From Methylococcales bacterium (GTDB lineage: Bacteria; Pseudomonadota; Gammaproteobacteria; Methylococcales; Methylomonadaceae): a DNA stretch of 64,000 nt. This document shows, piece after piece, positions 53,667 through 63,175 of this stretch. The notes beneath the pieces are model-generated. The model made no database searches. It was not told the DNA's origin and worked only from the letters and a program-made list of their open reading frames with translations. Location of the stretch: assembly GCA_026399075.1 (NCBI GenBank), contig JAPLRR010000090.1:1-64000 (forward strand), given 5' to 3'. The position numbers and the translations under genes were made by a program. Position 1 is the first letter of the stretch. Each line of letters begins with the position of its first letter.

Positions 53667-55166
53667 TTAGAAGGGTTTTAACGCGGTGCTTTCTGGTAAT
53701 ACAGGGATTTTACAGTTGTCCAATATACCGGCAGACGCATGTGAATAACCAATGACCGGGGCATTTTCGTCCAACACATTGTTATAAGCATGGCCGTTAG
53801 TTGCTACTGCCAAAAAGCCAGATTTACCAAAGGTATAGTTGGATGACTTGTTCAGGATAGATGCAACCAAGGCAGGTGAACCGGCTTCAACAACCAGTTT
53901 GTCAATAATTTTCAACAAATCACCGGTTGGTGCGCCAGCACCTGTTTTACGCCATTGGTAAGTTGGCTCAACCCAATCTTTGTATGTGCCGTTCGCAGCA
54001 TTTTTCAAAGTCGGGGCAACACCATCAACTTTAACAAATTTATAACCAAAAGCGTTGTTGGCATTCTTTTCCATACTTTGTTGGCCAATTGCCCAAGCAA
54101 CAATATTACCGCTATTTAGTTTGCTGGTGTTGGTACCTTTGGCAAAATCATCCAAACATTGGTCCATATTTCCTGAGCCGGCATTACCTAAAACACGTGG
54201 ACCATCAAGTGGGTTGTCCGCTGAAATATCAATCGGTGGCAAACCACAACGGGTGCAAGGGCTGTTCAAGAATTTAGCGTATTGTTGTGCGCCAGTACCT
54301 GAGCCAGCAGTACGTTTACAAAAATGCACTAAATCGCTAGCAGGTCCGTTGATGACTCCTGGATATTTGGTCAATGGATAGTTAGTGCCATTAAAATTAA
54401 CAGTAAACTCACTCCACTTTTTGATTTGACCAGAAATTAAAGATGAAATCTGATGGGTGCTCAAGCTAGGCATACAAGCTTCAGTGTAGCTGCCAATAGT
54501 ACAGTTGCTTGGCAAAGTACCTTTATCAATTTGCACGATTTGCAAAGCTTCATACAAGCCATTGGTCACAGGCACGCCAAACAATAAGGCAGCCACTGGC
54601 CTGACTTCCAACGCTTGAATACCCGCCTGGGTAACTGGGCTAAAGCCAGCCGGGGTGTTTGGGCCCCTAAACATAAAAGGATCTACGTCCGAAATGCCCA
54701 TATTGGGGTTCTTAACCAGCAAATCATTCGGGTTGGTGATAGAACAATTCCAAATGTGTGGATCGGCAGCCGACGCAACACAGTTGTTATTGAAAATATT
54801 CAAGGCATCAATTTTCTTTTCTTCAATCAGCGGGCTTACACCTTGTGCAGAACCGCCAGCAGAACGCTTAATGAATAATACTTTTTTAGAGGCTGAAAGC
54901 CCAGGGACTTTAGCAGGTGTCAGAGTGCAGAAAAAAGCCCGGTAATTTGTGCCAGCAGTACCATCGATGTAATAATCCTTAGGTTCTGCGGCAGTGTTTT
55001 CACACAAGTTGTCAAACATGGCCTTAATCGCATTATCCATAGCCGTAGCGCCGGACATGTAAAGTTCCAAATCTGGGGTATTCTTTGGGTCCCATGCCAG
55101 CGAGGCACCTGAAAAACCGGACAGCGCCAAGGCCATCAGGGCAGCTTTTACTACATGCTTTTTCAT
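53667..55166 (-). CDS. PstS-like periplasmic-binding protein, first gene of the TPS locus
   Basis: Length 499 aa from ATG 55166. A signal peptide (MKKHVVKAALMALALSGF, cleaved after SLA) is followed by a binding-protein-like fold: DLELYMSGATAMD near the start (the phosphate-loop position in PstS), GVSPLIEEKKIDALNIF, ISDVDPFMFRG, and CKRTAGSGTGAQQYAKFLNS. Several cysteine pairs are present. PstS-type proteins bind phosphate in the periplasm, but the ligand contacts here are not clear and no PstABC genes are near. Position before tpsB suggests a secreted or surface role. Family recognition is moderate. Confidence 0.65.
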   Translation of the reverse strand: MKKHVVKAALMALALSGFSGASLAWDPKNTPDLELYMSGATAMDNAIKAMFDNLCENTAAEPKDYYIDGTAGTNYRAFFCTLTPAKVPGLSASKKVLFIKRSAGGSAQGVSPLIEEKKIDALNIFNNNCVASAADPHIWNCSITNPNDLLVKNPNMGISDVDPFMFRGPNTPAGFSPVTQAGIQALEVRPVAALLFGVPVTNGLYEALQIVQIDKGTLPSNCTIGSYTEACMPSLSTHQISSLISGQIKKWSEFTVNFNGTNYPLTKYPGVINGPASDLVHFCKRTAGSGTGAQQYAKFLNSPCTRCGLPPIDISADNPLDGPRVLGNAGSGNMDQCLDDFAKGTNTSKLNSGNIVAWAIGQQSMEKNANNAFGYKFVKVDGVAPTLKNAANGTYKDWVEPTYQWRKTGAGAPTGDLLKIIDKLVVEAGSPALVASILNKSSNYTFGKSGFLAVATNGHAYNNVLDENAPVIGYSHASAGILDNCKIPVLPESTALKPF

Positions 55167-55308
55167 AAATATTATTCTCATAAGAGTTGTCATAAAAAAT
55201 TACAGAAGAGTTATCTAACTAGTTTCTGCTTGCCGAATTACTTTGGCTTAATCTAAATCAATTTTTGCACACTTGTTGTTTCTTAACCATTACAGCTTTG
55301 TTAAATTT

Positions 55309-55365
55309 GTGTGACAATCCATTTACAACTACTGTCGTAATAAAATAGTCATAATACTGTCACAC
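55309..55365. promoter_or_regulatory. Candidate operator in the divergent TPS regulator region
   Basis: GTGTGACA (55309-55316) and TGTCACAC (55358-55365) are perfect inverted copies 41 bp apart. TACTGTC occurs twice between or next to them. They lie between the divergent periplasmic-binding-like and the small RHH-like gene. A binding site for that regulator or another protein is an inference. Confidence 0.4.
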
Positions 55366-55416
55366 TAGTCCTATAAATTGCATTGCTTTATATCAGCAAG
55401 TTTTTCGGAGACCAGT

Positions 55417-55848
55417 GTGAACGAGCCTAAACAGATAGTTTCAATGCGTTTAGTAAATAGCCAAATTGAGCAGGTTGAGGCCTTGGCATCCCGGCTTTAT
55501 TTACGCGAATCTGACCTGTACCAATTTGCCGTATCATTTACCTTAAATAAGCTGGATAAGCTTACTGATGACCGGTACAGTGGCGTAGACCTATTGCCAT
55601 TACTCTTAGAAATCCGTGAAGATATCATTAACAATTTAAATATAAGCAAACATCTATTATTCAAAATTGTTAATATCCCACCCAGTAACTTTGTAGAAAT
55701 GACTGATATTGAACTACTGCTAACGCCTACCCATCTAATTAAGCCGTTCTTGCAAAGGTTGGGTGAGAAATTGCCTGATAATGTAAGCCCGGAAAACTGC
55801 CTTAAGTTATACCTGTACAAAAAATATAACTTAGTTACCAAGCAATAA
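55417..55848 (+). CDS. Small protein with a possible ribbon-helix-helix N-terminus
   Basis: Length 143 aa from GTG 55417, with GGAG 9 bases upstream; an upstream ATG at 55378 has no such site. Residues 6-45 (IVSMRLVNSQIEQVEALASRL then a second helix LYQFAVSFTLNKLDKL) resemble a strand-helix-helix DNA-binding unit. The rest is helical (LLPLLLEIREDIINNL) without a known domain. It is AT-rich and divergent from the TPS operon, a usual place for a local regulator. The DNA-binding call is tentative. Confidence 0.6.
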   Translation: MNEPKQIVSMRLVNSQIEQVEALASRLYLRESDLYQFAVSFTLNKLDKLTDDRYSGVDLLPLLLEIREDIINNLNISKHLLFKIVNIPPSNFVEMTDIELLLTPTHLIKPFLQRLGEKLPDNVSPENCLKLYLYKKYNLVTKQ

Positions 55849-55975
55849 CCCCGCCTTTCAAATCCCCTGCATTACCCACCCTTCTTAATAAACAGAGTGC
55901 CCACAGTTATTACTGGCTCTGTGGGCAACAGTCCTATCTATCCAAGCCTTGGCTTTACTTATTGTAAACATTCAT

Positions 55976-56073
55976 TCCCCCTCCTTAAAAAGGAGGGGTT
56001 AGAGGAGGTTTTATTGAATAACCCCCCTCAGCCCCCTCGCAAGCTCCCCCCCCCCTTTTTCAAGGGGGGGGGT
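55976..56073. terminator. C-rich nested inverted repeat between convergent genes
   Basis: CCCCCTCCTT-AAAA-AGGAGGGG forms one hairpin; a second involves CCCCCCCCCTTTTT-CA-AGGGGGGGG; and AATAACCCCCCTCAGCCCCCTC lies between. It is close kin of 8015-8110 and probably terminates both convergent genes. Confidence 0.6.
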
Positions 56074-56086
56074 GAATAAGTACTAC

Positions 56087-57679
56087 TTATTTACATTCTT
56101 CAACATCAGATACAGAGAATGTGCCAGTAAAATCCCGGCTAGCATTATTGGCATCGGTCAAGGTTACTTTGACGGTCTTGCTGCCATTGGCCGCAAAGTA
56201 ATGTTCACCTGTATTAGTGACTACGCCATCAGCCAATTGGATAGGGCCAGTGGTTTGCCCATCACCCCATACATAGGTCACTGAATAAGGTGCAGCACCC
56301 CCCTTAATATTGCTGATCACCGCCGTGGTAACATCATTGATGTCAATCACACCTATAGGCAAGGACAAGGTGGCATCCAAGGTCGGCGCCGCCGCATTAA
56401 CATTGATGATCACTGTATCTTTAACTGAACCAGCACTGTTGGTTGCGGTCAGTTCAAAAATCAATTGGCTGGCTAATGATGCTGTTGGTGCAGTAAAGCT
56501 TGCGGCAACCGTATTCGCACCTGTTAAGAGAACCGCATCACCCACAGTTTGCTTCCAAGCATATCCTGTAATCACACCGGTACTGAGGCTGCCACTCAAA
56601 TTCACCACCGCACCACTGGCCACGGTTTGATCTGGGCCAGCATTAGCCACAGGTAAGGCCACAGGTTTAGGGTTTACCGTAACCACAACCGTATCTTTTG
56701 TCGCGCCAGCACTATTAGTTGTCGTCAATTCAAACGTCAAGGGTGTTGAAGTGCTGACAGTTGGTGCAGCAAAGCTGGTAGCTGCGGCATTGGTGCTGCT
56801 TAACACCACGGTGGGGCCTGCGGTTTGTTGCCACAAAAAACTGGTGATCGTGCCTGTGCTGCCTGCGCCGCTCAAATTAACTGTTGCTTCGCTGATGGCA
56901 GACAAGTCACTACCCGCGTTGGCAACAGGGGGCAAGATTTGCTGTACAGTAATGCTAACGGTATCCTTAACCAGTTTTTTATCGTTATCCGTCACTTGGA
57001 CTTGAAACTCTAAAGTGACCGGTTTGGACTGGTCAGGGCTGGTCAAAGTAAAAGAACTTTTTGCCGCCGTAGCGCTGGTCAATTTAAACTTGGCACCTTT
57101 TGGCAATTGTGCAGTTTTAGTCAACAGCACCCACTTATAACTAATAATCTGGCCATCATCGGTACTTTTGGACGCATCCAAGGCGACACCTGTACCAGCC
57201 GATGTCCAAGTGACGGTCTGGTTAGGGCCGGCATTGGCAACCGGTAATTGGTTGACTGGGTTAACTTTAACCAACACCGTTTTTTTCGTGGTCGCGGTGG
57301 CATCGCTCACTGACAATTGAAATGTCAAAGTAACAGGGAGTGTCACTTTAGTAGTCTTGGCAATAGCGGGCGCAACAAAAGAAGCTGTTGCCGCCGTCGC
57401 ATTGGCAATCACGACTGGCGTAGTGCCTGATTTGATATTAATCTGTTCCCATTTATACGTCAGCTTGTCGCCATCTTTATCGCTACTGGCACTACCATTC
57501 AAAGTCACCGACGTTTTTTCATTGACCGGTAAGATCTTGCCAATAACAACAACGGGTTTTGCCGCTTCCGCAGCTGGCGTTATAAAGACTGAGCAAGCCA
57601 AAACCAGCAATCCCAACAAAGCACGGGGTTTGTGCCTGGACGGGTTTGTTGGGGTGTTCGGTTTATTAATTAAATACAT
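56087..57679 (-). CDS. Secreted PKD-repeat protein
   Basis: Length 530 aa. AAGGA lies 9 bases before the ATG. A long signal peptide (about 40 residues, ending AAEA) is followed by four PKD-type Ig-like domains. Each starts VANAGPDQTV or a variant and contains SYKW/YAWKQ and a VTVNP strand: about 44-140, 145-250, 251-335 and 340-425. A last domain has VTYVWGDGQTTGP. Only one Cys is seen, at the extreme end (VEECK). Such repeats mediate protein or carbohydrate contacts at the cell surface. The gene converges on the RHH-like gene and follows the TPS locus, so a partner role in adhesion is possible. Confidence 0.85.
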   Translation of the reverse strand: MYLINKPNTPTNPSRHKPRALLGLLVLACSVFITPAAEAAKPVVVIGKILPVNEKTSVTLNGSASSDKDGDKLTYKWEQINIKSGTTPVVIANATAATASFVAPAIAKTTKVTLPVTLTFQLSVSDATATTKKTVLVKVNPVNQLPVANAGPNQTVTWTSAGTGVALDASKSTDDGQIISYKWVLLTKTAQLPKGAKFKLTSATAAKSSFTLTSPDQSKPVTLEFQVQVTDNDKKLVKDTVSITVQQILPPVANAGSDLSAISEATVNLSGAGSTGTITSFLWQQTAGPTVVLSSTNAAATSFAAPTVSTSTPLTFELTTTNSAGATKDTVVVTVNPKPVALPVANAGPDQTVASGAVVNLSGSLSTGVITGYAWKQTVGDAVLLTGANTVAASFTAPTASLASQLIFELTATNSAGSVKDTVIINVNAAAPTLDATLSLPIGVIDINDVTTAVISNIKGGAAPYSVTYVWGDGQTTGPIQLADGVVTNTGEHYFAANGSKTVKVTLTDANNASRDFTGTFSVSDVEECK

Positions 57680-58130
57680 AAAAGGTTTCCTTAGTTGTTA
57701 TATAACTTGAACTAATCAGCAAGCGACGTTCATTGGTGCCAATCTTTCCCCCGCTTACCGTTAAGTAAGCAGAGAAACTAAATTTGCTGGTATTTCTGGT
57801 CATTGAGTTGCGACAAGCCAACGTTTTCACTGTTTGTGGCTTAGCCTTGTGGGCACTCAAAGCCGCTCCTGCACACAAGGCAACCATTCACCTCGGCTGT
57901 CACTTGGAAGCAGGATTGAATGCTTGCCCTGCGGTGAGGTTTAGGGAATTTCTGGCCATTGATAAACCCTGTATCTGCGGCAACCAGATGCAGTTAGGCC
58001 ATAACACCTGTGTGCCACTTAATTACTTAATTTGATTGTAGCAACGCTATATGACAAGCCAGTGAACAATACTTTACGGATTTATGACAGCACCCATCAG
58101 GGCACCAACTGAACGGTTTGGGGAAAGGGG
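57680..58130. other. Intergenic region without a supported gene
   Basis: About 450 bp upstream of the PKD gene and of the transposase relic. An open frame at 57784-58035 gives a translation unlike any family I know. No terminal inverted repeat of the relic was recognised. Confidence 0.4.
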
Positions 58131-58438
58131 ATGGCTGAAATAAACCCGATTTGGGCCTCATAGCGGGCATGATAGATGAATTGGGGCTACTGGGACTGAT
58201 CGACACCGTGATCAAACAGGATCATGGGCAACGACTGGTTTCAGTGGGCCTATGTGTCAAGGCCTTGATTTTATATGGCCTAGGCTTCACCAATCTGGCG
58301 CTGTACCTGATGCCGCACTTTTTCAAGGATAAACCGCTCGAATACCTATTGGGTAAAGGTATCGGGGCCGGGCATTTTAACGATGACGCCTTGGGCAGGG
58401 CGCTGGATGCCATCTACGCTTACGGCCCGGTCAAGTGA
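58131..58438 (+). pseudogene. Remnant of an IS1634-family transposase
   Basis: Residues in one frame read LGLIAGMIDELGLLGLIDTV, LVSVGLCVKALILYGLGFTN, FFKDKPLEYLLGKGI and HFNDDALGRALDAIYAYG, the N-terminal DUF4277 region of IS1634-type DDE transposases. The natural start ATG at 58131 (after GGGGAAAGGGG) is in another frame; one missing base near 58146 separates MAEINP from DLGLIAG. The frame stops after about 100 of the usual 500-plus residues. The element is dead. Confidence 0.8.
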
Positions 58439-58609
58439 GACACGTTCTAGCGGATGGTAGGTAGGGCTGGACGCTTACGATCCAGCGACATTGCGGATTA
58501 ACGCCAATGTTCATTAAATTTTTCCTGGCGGCTATGGGCAACATGCAAGCCCAATGCAGCAAAGCGGAATCGGGGATTTATTCGTCGTGGATTTCCATGC
58601 ACTACTTCG

Positions 58610-60382
58610 TTACATCGATGCTTCTTGTTTGCTGCTGCGCGTGGATAGAATCTCGAAAAACTCATTCGACCAAACTACAACATAACCATGCCTTTGCCCA
58701 AATTCTGCAAACACCTGCCGGGGTTCATCTTGATGCCAAAACGTAGCGACTGGCTGGGGATTGATTGGCCAGGAATTGTTGTATGTGCTGCCCTTAGCAC
58801 GCACGATGGCTGGCAATGCCCCGCCTGCTTGCTCTTTCTTCCGAATCAGGGCCGCAAGCCTTTTAGCGTCAACAAAGTCGGGCCATGGATCTCCCAGCCA
58901 AGGGTGGGTTTGGGTTAGAAAATGTACGAGTGGAATGGCATTGTAGGCAAGCAGTTCGTCACCAGGTTTTACGAAATGCGTCAAAGCATCAAGCAACTCC
59001 GTGGCTACCTTGGCCCGCTCGGCTGTTGTATGAGTCCCCAACAGCAGCGGATGCGCTATCGGATGGGTCATGGTGTGGCGATTTTTGCTATCCAAGTAGG
59101 TATGGCGCCAAGCTAAGGTAAGCGTTTGAAACAACAAAGCCAATACCAAGGTTATCGTAAGTAAACGAAATCCCCTAACCTCCATTGAAATGTGACTGTT
59201 CCACTTAAACCGATCATCGCTTACCTTAAACCCCAACGAAAAAGCGAGATCGGAACTTCGCCACAGCCATATCAGGGTAAGCGGCAACGCCAACCATAGC
59301 CCAAAGACTGAATTGCTAATGCCATTACTAGAGCCGAGTGGTACCAAAAGTAATACCATGCCCGCGATAAAGGCCAACAAAACCAAAGCGGAATCTTTTC
59401 TCCATTCAAGAAAAACAATGGACAAAAGCACAATATAACAAATACCTGGAACGCACCAACGCCAGTCATCACAAACATAAAAAATATACGCCAGAAGCAA
59501 GGCGAAGGCGAAAATGACGACTGTTGCCAGAAGATTTTTTTGTTTGCTAGCCCAATTTGCAATCCAACTGCCAACAAGCAAAATAGTCGCCGCTTCGGCG
59601 AAGGCATGGACATGGTCGCTAATAAAGCGCTTCAGCAATCCCGAACCTGGGTGGTGGGAACTAGCGTCCGTCGCCAAGTCGAAGATCGCATGGATACCTA
59701 CAAGATAAATGGCCTGATGTCCATGAAGTACAATTAAGCGCCAAATTAAAGCCAAACCGAGCGCAAATCCGCTCAGAAACCAAACCGACCAAACCAAGGT
59801 ATCCCGGTGTGTCCACCGACTGACCCAGGCTTGCAACCAAATCGCCGATACCAATGAAATGCCTAACAAGTTAGGAAAGCGGATAAAAACATTACTACCT
59901 AACACTACGCCCGCCAACATTACCAGTAGCTTGCGATTACCGACGAGACCGAAAAAAAGCAGTGCGTCAGCCACAAGATAAAACAAAGCCGTTAAATTGT
60001 TGTAGTCGATCCAGTTACCAGTATAACCCTCTGTAACAAAAACGATCAGCAACACCATCGCAGCCAACAAGCGACTATTGCCAATCTGGGATGCCAGCAA
60101 CCGATAGGCGATCATCGCAGACGTAGTGACAACGGCTACATAACCCAGCTTATAGGATAGTACGATACCGCCGAAAGCCAGCCCGACCCAGTGCCCAATG
60201 AAATTAGTTAACCAACACACTGCGAAGGTCGAATCTGGGTGTGTGTAAAACTGTTGAAAACCGGTAAGCCAAAAGCCCATATCGGTAAAATCTAATCCTT
60301 GCCAAACGAAAAGCATTGACCCAGCGAAGGCTGCCACACCGAGCCAGCCAACTGTAGGATTACCATTAGATATTGCACTCAT
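58610..60382 (-). CDS. Polytopic membrane protein, possible GT-C-type glycosyltransferase
   Basis: About 590 aa with 11-12 predicted helices in the first 420 residues. A luminal or periplasmic C-terminal domain of about 170 residues follows (WRHTYLDSKNRHTMTHPIAHPLLL, HFVKPGDELLAYNAIPL, YVVVWSNEFFEIL). An early loop carries DFTDMGFWLTGFQQFY, and GNWIDYNNLTALFYLV is in a later loop. Acidic residues in the first loop plus a C-terminal domain fit GT-C enzymes that use polyprenyl-phosphate sugars, but I cannot name the family. It is separated by 314 bp from the sugar cluster and on the same strand. AAGGTG precedes the ATG. Confidence 0.6.
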   Translation of the reverse strand: MSAISNGNPTVGWLGVAAFAGSMLFVWQGLDFTDMGFWLTGFQQFYTHPDSTFAVCWLTNFIGHWVGLAFGGIVLSYKLGYVAVVTTSAMIAYRLLASQIGNSRLLAAMVLLIVFVTEGYTGNWIDYNNLTALFYLVADALLFFGLVGNRKLLVMLAGVVLGSNVFIRFPNLLGISLVSAIWLQAWVSRWTHRDTLVWSVWFLSGFALGLALIWRLIVLHGHQAIYLVGIHAIFDLATDASSHHPGSGLLKRFISDHVHAFAEAATILLVGSWIANWASKQKNLLATVVIFAFALLLAYIFYVCDDWRWCVPGICYIVLLSIVFLEWRKDSALVLLAFIAGMVLLLVPLGSSNGISNSVFGLWLALPLTLIWLWRSSDLAFSLGFKVSDDRFKWNSHISMEVRGFRLLTITLVLALLFQTLTLAWRHTYLDSKNRHTMTHPIAHPLLLGTHTTAERAKVATELLDALTHFVKPGDELLAYNAIPLVHFLTQTHPWLGDPWPDFVDAKRLAALIRKKEQAGGALPAIVRAKGSTYNNSWPINPQPVATFWHQDEPRQVFAEFGQRHGYVVVWSNEFFEILSTRSSKQEASM

Positions 60383-60696
60383 CGTGACACCTTTCCAAGC
60401 ACCCACCGGTTAAAGTTCGGATGCGCTAATGAAATGATTCGGCCTGAACAAAAAAAGATATCCCGCTGCAACAGTGACTCTTCGCCAGTAACCGTCGATA
60501 GGACGACAGCTAAAATAGGCATTTTATTCATTGCTTGACCCACTCTCCGAAATAGGAATTTATAACTTGCATAGTAATAGGGCAATCTGTGTCATTGGTG
60601 TATGGCTATTGTTGATTGCGTGCCAGAATAACGCGGAGGGATTATGTACTTCATTTCATATTTTTGTAAATTGGTAACTGATGGTGGATTGGATCA
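60383..60696. other. Intergenic region with a weak small frame
   Basis: A minus-strand frame of 50 codons from the ATG at 60531 ends in a TGA that overlaps the membrane-protein start (ATGA). Its translation (MNKMPILAVVLSTVTGEESL and more) resembles no family. It could be a leader that couples translation, or chance. Nothing else is seen. Confidence 0.3.
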
Positions 60697-61854
60697 CTAA
60701 AAGCCGCTACCCAAAACTTGCTTCAGTTCACTCTGTATCAGGTTGATCACTGTGGGTTGATGCTGTTCCAGCCCCAGCCACAATGGCAATCGTACGAGTC
60801 TTTCCGAAATCCGGTTGGTGTTTGTCATAGCATCGGCGGCCCGTCCAATGTGCTTACCATAGAGTGACGAATGTAGGGGAACATAATGGAAAACACTGCT
60901 TATCCCTTGCTTTTTCAGGCCAGCAATGAATGCTGTACGTGCATCCAGACTGTTCAGCAAAAGATAATACATATGGGCGTTGTGCGTGCAGCTGGTCGGG
61001 ATCACTGGTCGGCGCACCATACCGTTTACTTCCAGCTCCTTGAAAGCCTCGTGATAATGCTGCCAGATCGCGAGGCGCTGGCCTGTGATCGGATCCGCCT
61101 CCTCCATCTGGGCCCAAAGGAAGGCGGCGATGATTTCGCCTGGCAGGTACGATGAACCAACATCGACCCAGGTATATTTTTCCACTTGCCCGCGAAAAAA
61201 CTGGCTCCGATTCGTACCCTTCTCGCGGATAATCTCGGCGCGCTCGGCAAATCGTTCATCATTCACCAGCAAAGCGCCGCCTTCGCCGGAAATGATATTT
61301 TTGGTTTCATGGAACGAGTAGGCGCCCAAGTGGCCGATCGAACCCAGTGGCCGCCCCTTGTAAGTAGACATAATACCCTGAGCGGCATCCTCTATCACCA
61401 GCAACTTATACCGCTGCGCAATTTCCATAATGGCATCCATTTCGCATGCCACCCCTGCGTAATGCACTGGCACAATGGCTTTGGTGCGCCTTGTGATAGC
61501 GGCCTCGATTTTAGTCTCGTCGATGTTAAGCGTATCCGGTCGGATATCCACAAACACCGGTATCCCGCCACGCAGGACAAAGGCATTGGCGGTAGAAACA
61601 AAAGTGAATGAAGGCATAATCACTTCATCACCGGGCTGAATATTAGCCAAGATAGCAGCCATCTCAAGTGCAGCGGTGCAGGAATGGGTAAGTAATGCCT
61701 TGTAAACACCTGTGTAGGCTTCTAGCCAGTCGTGACATTTTTTTGTAAACATGCCATCGCCAGCAAGATGCCCGTTAATGTGCGCCTGTGCGATGTACCC
61801 AAGTTCACAACCCGTCATGAAAGGTTTATTGAACGGAATATTGATGACATTCAT
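60697..61854 (-). CDS. rffA: dTDP-4-amino-4,6-dideoxygalactose transaminase
   Basis: Length 385 aa. It is a PLP-dependent sugar aminotransferase of the DegT/WecE class: FNKPFMTGCELGYI at the N-terminus, the nucleotide and PLP contacts in GDEVIMPSFTFVSTANAFVLRG and VIEDAAQGI, and the Schiff-base Lys in SFHETKNIISGEGG (near 185). GSSYLPGEIIAAFLWAQ and FHYVPLHSSLYG follow. It makes dTDP-Fuc4N from the 4-keto sugar with glutamate, a precursor of Fuc4NAc-containing polysaccharides. Four bases separate it from the methyltransferase gene. Alternative: a sister aminotransferase with another sugar substrate. Confidence 0.9.
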   Translation of the reverse strand: MNVINIPFNKPFMTGCELGYIAQAHINGHLAGDGMFTKKCHDWLEAYTGVYKALLTHSCTAALEMAAILANIQPGDEVIMPSFTFVSTANAFVLRGGIPVFVDIRPDTLNIDETKIEAAITRRTKAIVPVHYAGVACEMDAIMEIAQRYKLLVIEDAAQGIMSTYKGRPLGSIGHLGAYSFHETKNIISGEGGALLVNDERFAERAEIIREKGTNRSQFFRGQVEKYTWVDVGSSYLPGEIIAAFLWAQMEEADPITGQRLAIWQHYHEAFKELEVNGMVRRPVIPTSCTHNAHMYYLLLNSLDARTAFIAGLKKQGISSVFHYVPLHSSLYGKHIGRAADAMTNTNRISERLVRLPLWLGLEQHQPTVINLIQSELKQVLGSGF

Positions 61855-61857
61855 CGC

Positions 61858-62631
61858 TTACAATCCCGTCTTTAACATTATTGGTTTGCGGGCAACAAGC
61901 AATCGGGAACCACCTATAGGTAGCGTAATACCTGCGCGAATCAAAACCAACTCAACATATAAAAACCCTTCAAAAATTTTATTAAGGATGGGGTTAATAC
62001 GCAGTTCTGTCACTTCATCAATACTGATATCTTTTTTGTCTTGTTGAAAGAATCTTGATAAAAACATCGCAGGCAGCAGTGTGCTAACGAATGAAGTGCT
62101 TCGAACAATCTCAAAACCCGCTTTGCGGGCCTTCCTATGCAGATCATTGGCAACATACCGCCTGACATGACAAGCATATTCGTCCGTCGTACTCCATAGC
62201 CAACGATGCTGAGGCACTGTAATGAACACAAAACCACCAGGCTTCAGGGCCTTGTATATTTGTTCCAGCACCGCCTCATCGTCTTCAATATGTTCCAGCA
62301 CATCAAATGCTCCAATTGCATCCAATTCGGATTCATAAGGAATGTAACGGGCATCCATTTGCGAAAATTCGGCAGTTGGCAACCGTTGCCGGGCATGTAC
62401 CAAGCCTTCCTCTAAATACTCACTTCCAAAGAGCTTCGCCTCGGGAAACTGCTTTGAGATACCTGAAATGACAAATCCTGTTCCGCAACCAATCTCAAGG
62501 AAAGACTTAAGCTCGGGAATATACTTACGAAGCGCCCAAAGGATAATCCGATTCCTGCCGCAAAACCAAAAATTTCCAGACTCTACTTCTGCCAATTTGT
62601 TGAAGTAGTGGGCCTTAAAGCCAGCGCTCAT
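61858..62631 (-). CDS. Class I SAM-dependent methyltransferase
   Basis: Length 257 aa. The SAM-binding motif I is FLEIGCGTGFV, with FGSEYLEEGL and a GAFDVLEHIEDDEAVLEQIY post-motif, then PGGFVFITVPQH. The end is hydrophobic (FLYVELVLIRAGITL), which suggests membrane contact. It belongs to the large UbiE/methyltransf_11-like group often found in polysaccharide clusters, where it may methylate a sugar or a lipid carrier. A TTG 18 bases upstream is an alternative start that would overlap the GtrA gene by 4 bp. Confidence 0.85.
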   Translation of the reverse strand: MSAGFKAHYFNKLAEVESGNFWFCGRNRIILWALRKYIPELKSFLEIGCGTGFVISGISKQFPEAKLFGSEYLEEGLVHARQRLPTAEFSQMDARYIPYESELDAIGAFDVLEHIEDDEAVLEQIYKALKPGGFVFITVPQHRWLWSTTDEYACHVRRYVANDLHRKARKAGFEIVRSTSFVSTLLPAMFLSRFFQQDKKDISIDEVTELRINPILNKIFEGFLYVELVLIRAGITLPIGGSRLLVARKPIMLKTGL

Positions 62632-62645
62632 AATAGTACCTGCCC

Positions 62646-63056
62646 TCAATATTTTGCCCGGAAAACAAAATACTTAAAGATAACAAAAAGAAAACCCGCA
62701 ACAATAATAATTGCGGAGGCCTGAACAGCTTGATGGGCGTAACCTAGGTGATCAACAAAGATAAAAAGAATGGCAAAATTGAGAAAATACCCCAAAAAAT
62801 GAGCGAATACATACCTTATTACTGTCCGGATATTGTCCCCTCGGTGAGCGAAAGTCCATTGACGATTTCCAACAAATCCGATAGCTGTGCCGACAATGTA
62901 TAGTAAAGTCATAGCCGTCTTTGGTTCAACACCGTGATAGGTAACAAGCAAATACAATGAATACATTGCCAAATTACTCCCCACACCCACCAAACCATAA
63001 CGCATCAGCTGCCGTATGGATTTGCTTATTTGCACATTTCTAGTTGAATTATTCAT
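62646..63056 (-). CDS. GtrA-family membrane protein
   Basis: Length 136 aa, four membrane helices: residues about 18-38 (MRYGLVGVGSNLAMYSLYLL), 44-64, 80-103 and 110-130. The FVGNRQWTFAHRG element between helices 2 and 3 is the GtrA signature, and a C-terminal FKYFVFR is conserved. GtrA proteins are thought to flip polyprenyl-linked sugars or to work with a GtrB glycosyltransferase. The neighbour at the window edge may be that partner. Confidence 0.9.
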   Translation of the reverse strand: MNNSTRNVQISKSIRQLMRYGLVGVGSNLAMYSLYLLVTYHGVEPKTAMTLLYIVGTAIGFVGNRQWTFAHRGDNIRTVIRYVFAHFLGYFLNFAILFIFVDHLGYAHQAVQASAIIIVAGFLFVIFKYFVFRAKY

Positions 63057-63175
63057 TTTTTCAAATCTACAAACCCGAAATTTTTTGACACTAGTTGCAA
63101 CTATTATTAAATGATCATCTGGCTCTATTTATCTTTTTACCGAACAGTTAAGATGCGTGATAAGAACAATGAGGT

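Noticed and set aside
57784-58035. Frame with several Cys residues upstream of the transposase relic
   Set aside because: Cys pattern does not match a zinc motif, there is no ribosome site, and the codon use looks random.
58507-58746. Frame after the transposase relic as a second transposase part
   Set aside because: It does not match the IS1634 family and overlaps the membrane-protein gene on the other strand.
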